Assembly (NCBI GenBank): GCA_937902445.1
Contig: CALELJ010000016.1
Span: forward strand, 1-6,220
Length of the DNA: 6,220 nt
Source of the DNA: an uncultured Treponema sp.
Lineage (GTDB): Bacteria > Spirochaetota > Spirochaetia > Treponematales > Treponemataceae
Direction: 5' to 3'
Shown: positions 5,459 through 6,220 of the stretch, piece after piece
Position numbering within the stretch: the stretch's first letter is position 1
Layout: each line of letters begins with the position of its first letter
Notes under the pieces: generated by a model
Seen by the model: only the letters and a program-made list of their open reading frames with translations
The model's database searches: none
What the model was told of the DNA's origin: nothing
Made by a program: the position numbers and the translations under genes

Positions 5459-5479
5459 CTAATTATAATTAATTGTCAA
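5451..5479 (-). promoter_or_regulatory. Promoter of feoA
   Basis: On the minus strand a perfect TTGACA (5474-5479), a 17-base spacer, and TATAGT (5451-5456) put the start near 5444, with a leader of about 19 bases. The spacer contains a 12-bp perfect palindrome TAATTATAATTA (5460-5471). The promoter lies in the 63 bases between ribH and feoA, where no ribH terminator is evident. Confidence 0.75.
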
Positions 5480-5488
5480 TAACTTTTT

Positions 5489-6139
5489 TTAGATTTCTTT
5501 GAGCAGGTTCACCATTTCGATGGCACCGAGGGCACATTCATAACCCTTGTTTCCGGCCTTTGTGCCTGCCCTTTCGATTGCCTGTTCAATTGTGTCTGTC
5601 GTAAGGATTCCGAACATTACAGGAATTCCGGCTGCCATTGAAACCTGGGCAACTCCCTTTGAAACTTCAGCACAAACATAATCATAGTGGCTTGTTGAAC
5701 CGCGGATAACTGCACCAAGACAGATTACTGCATCATACTTTTTGCTTTCCGCCATCTTCTTTGCGACTACAGGAATTTCAAATGCTCCCGGAACCCATGC
5801 AGTATCAATATTTTCTTCATCAATACCATGACGCTTAAGTGTATCCAAGGCACCTCCGAGAAGCTTAGATGTAATGAATTCATTAAAACGAGCAGCTACA
5901 ATAGCTACTTTCATACCTTTTGCAGATAATTTACCTTCTAAAAGAGTTCCATCAGCGCAAATTTGTTCATTTGCTCTTAAATGAATAATGTCATCAAGAA
6001 CGATATTGTCTGATTTTGTATCAATTTCAGTGCTGTTTCTAACAATTCTAACGTTTGGTTGGTTAACTAAATTAAGTTTTCCAAGTAAAACTCTAGCGCT
6101 TATATCTTCATACATTGTAATAACAATGTTAGGAATCAA
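5489..6139 (-). CDS. ribH: 6,7-dimethyl-8-ribityllumazine synthase (RibH) with a foreign N-terminal extension
   Basis: RibH condenses 5-amino-6-ribitylaminouracil with dihydroxybutanone phosphate, the penultimate step of riboflavin synthesis, as a large cytosolic shell. Residues 67-216 of this frame are a complete RibH: LEGKLSAKGMKVAIVAARFNEF, VPGAFEIP (116-123), GAVIRGSTSHYDYV (142-155) with the catalytic His151, FGILTTDT (176-183), and ERAGTKAGNKG (189-199). That is about 150 residues, the usual family length. The first 66 residues do not belong to RibH; they match a P-type ATPase segment (see the fragment entry). The only in-frame starts are TTG at 6139 and ATGs well inside the ATPase piece or after the RibH first strand (Met76), and none has a convincing ribosome site. 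The native start therefore seems replaced. Function of the RibH part is confident, the listed 5' end is not. Confidence 0.8.
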   Translation of the reverse strand: MIPNIVITMYEDISARVLLGKLNLVNQPNVRIVRNSTEIDTKSDNIVLDDIIHLRANEQICADGTLLEGKLSAKGMKVAIVAARFNEFITSKLLGGALDTLKRHGIDEENIDTAWVPGAFEIPVVAKKMAESKKYDAVICLGAVIRGSTSHYDYVCAEVSKGVAQVSMAAGIPVMFGILTTDTIEQAIERAGTKAGNKGYECALGAIEMVNLLKEI

Positions 6140-6178
6140 AACAACTAAGAAAAATAAACCAATAAAATGGCCAAACCA
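5942..6178 (-). pseudogene. P-type cation ATPase fragment fused in frame to ribH
   Basis: Read on the minus strand from the stop at 6179-6181, the frame gives a hydrophobic stretch FIGLFFLVVLIPNIVI, then MYEDISARVLLGKLNLVNQP, and VLDDIIHLRANEQICADGTLLEG. These fit, without gaps by eye, the second membrane helix and start of the actuator domain of P-type cation ATPases (family pattern: helix, then 'QE-I-x-A-(K/R)-x-x-x-x-KL-x-L', then 'LDDII-x-L-x-x-x-(D/E)QI-x-ADG-x-x-LEG'). The catalytic DKTGT motif and all later domains are absent. GC is about 30% across 6001-6120, below the rest of the window. The fragment enters ribH at LEGKLS. The actual ATPase source is unknown; a chimeric assembly or illegitimate recombination would both explain it. 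Confidence 0.6.
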
Positions 6179-6220
6179 TTAACCAAAGCTCAAGCATCTG
6201 AAATAGTAAGGAAAGATTGT

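Noticed and set aside
6167..6220. Plus-strand frame beginning ATG GCC AAA and open to the right edge (MAKPLTKAQASEIVRKDC)
   Set aside because: No ribosome site lies upstream, it has only 18 codons, and it overlaps the minus-strand ATPase-like fragment. It could be the start of a real gene beyond the window but cannot be supported here.
1..6220. CRISPR array, transposase, phage or toxin-antitoxin genes
   Set aside because: No regularly spaced direct repeats, no transposase or integrase motifs, and no paired small genes of that kind were seen on either strand.

Overview
The window looks like chromosome from a spirochaete, most likely a gut or rumen-type Treponema. Reasons: an outer-membrane beta-barrel protein ending in a C-terminal phenylalanine, a flagellar FliW homologue, a Feo system with its tiny Cys-rich partner, tRNA genes without encoded CCA, and moderate GC. 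The genus is an inference from protein style, not proven here.

Layout. 1-399 (+): 3' part of fliW, cut by the window edge. 516-1343 (+): a cytidylate-kinase-like protein with a degraded P-loop and a BON-like C-terminus. 1374-1632 (+): a promoter, tRNA-Gln(CUG), a strong hairpin terminator, tRNA-Glu(CUC), and a second terminator. 1633-1874: a convergent intergenic region with two back-to-back hairpins resembling a dispersed repeat, plus the terminator of the minus-strand operon. 1875-5425 (-), in transcription order: feoA, feoB, a 48-residue FeoB-associated Cys-rich membrane protein, and an outer-membrane porin-like protein. 5489-6139 (-): ribH (lumazine synthase), whose reading frame runs without a stop into a piece of a P-type cation ATPase.

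How the genes work together. feoB, the small Cys-rich protein and the porin are separated by only about 20 bases each, so they are probably one transcript. Together they would make a ferrous-iron route: porin across the outer membrane, FeoB across the inner membrane. feoA has its own consensus promoter and is followed by an intrinsic terminator; feoB then has a second promoter with a palindrome in its spacer. The two promoters carry similar AT-rich dyads at nearly the same place, suggesting one metal-responsive repressor.

The right end (about 5924-6220) is anomalous. It is AT-rich and encodes an actuator-domain-like P-type ATPase segment. It joins ribH exactly at a short stretch (LEGKLS) that both families could share. 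This is either illegitimate recombination or, quite possibly, an assembly chimera. The native ribH start is not present.
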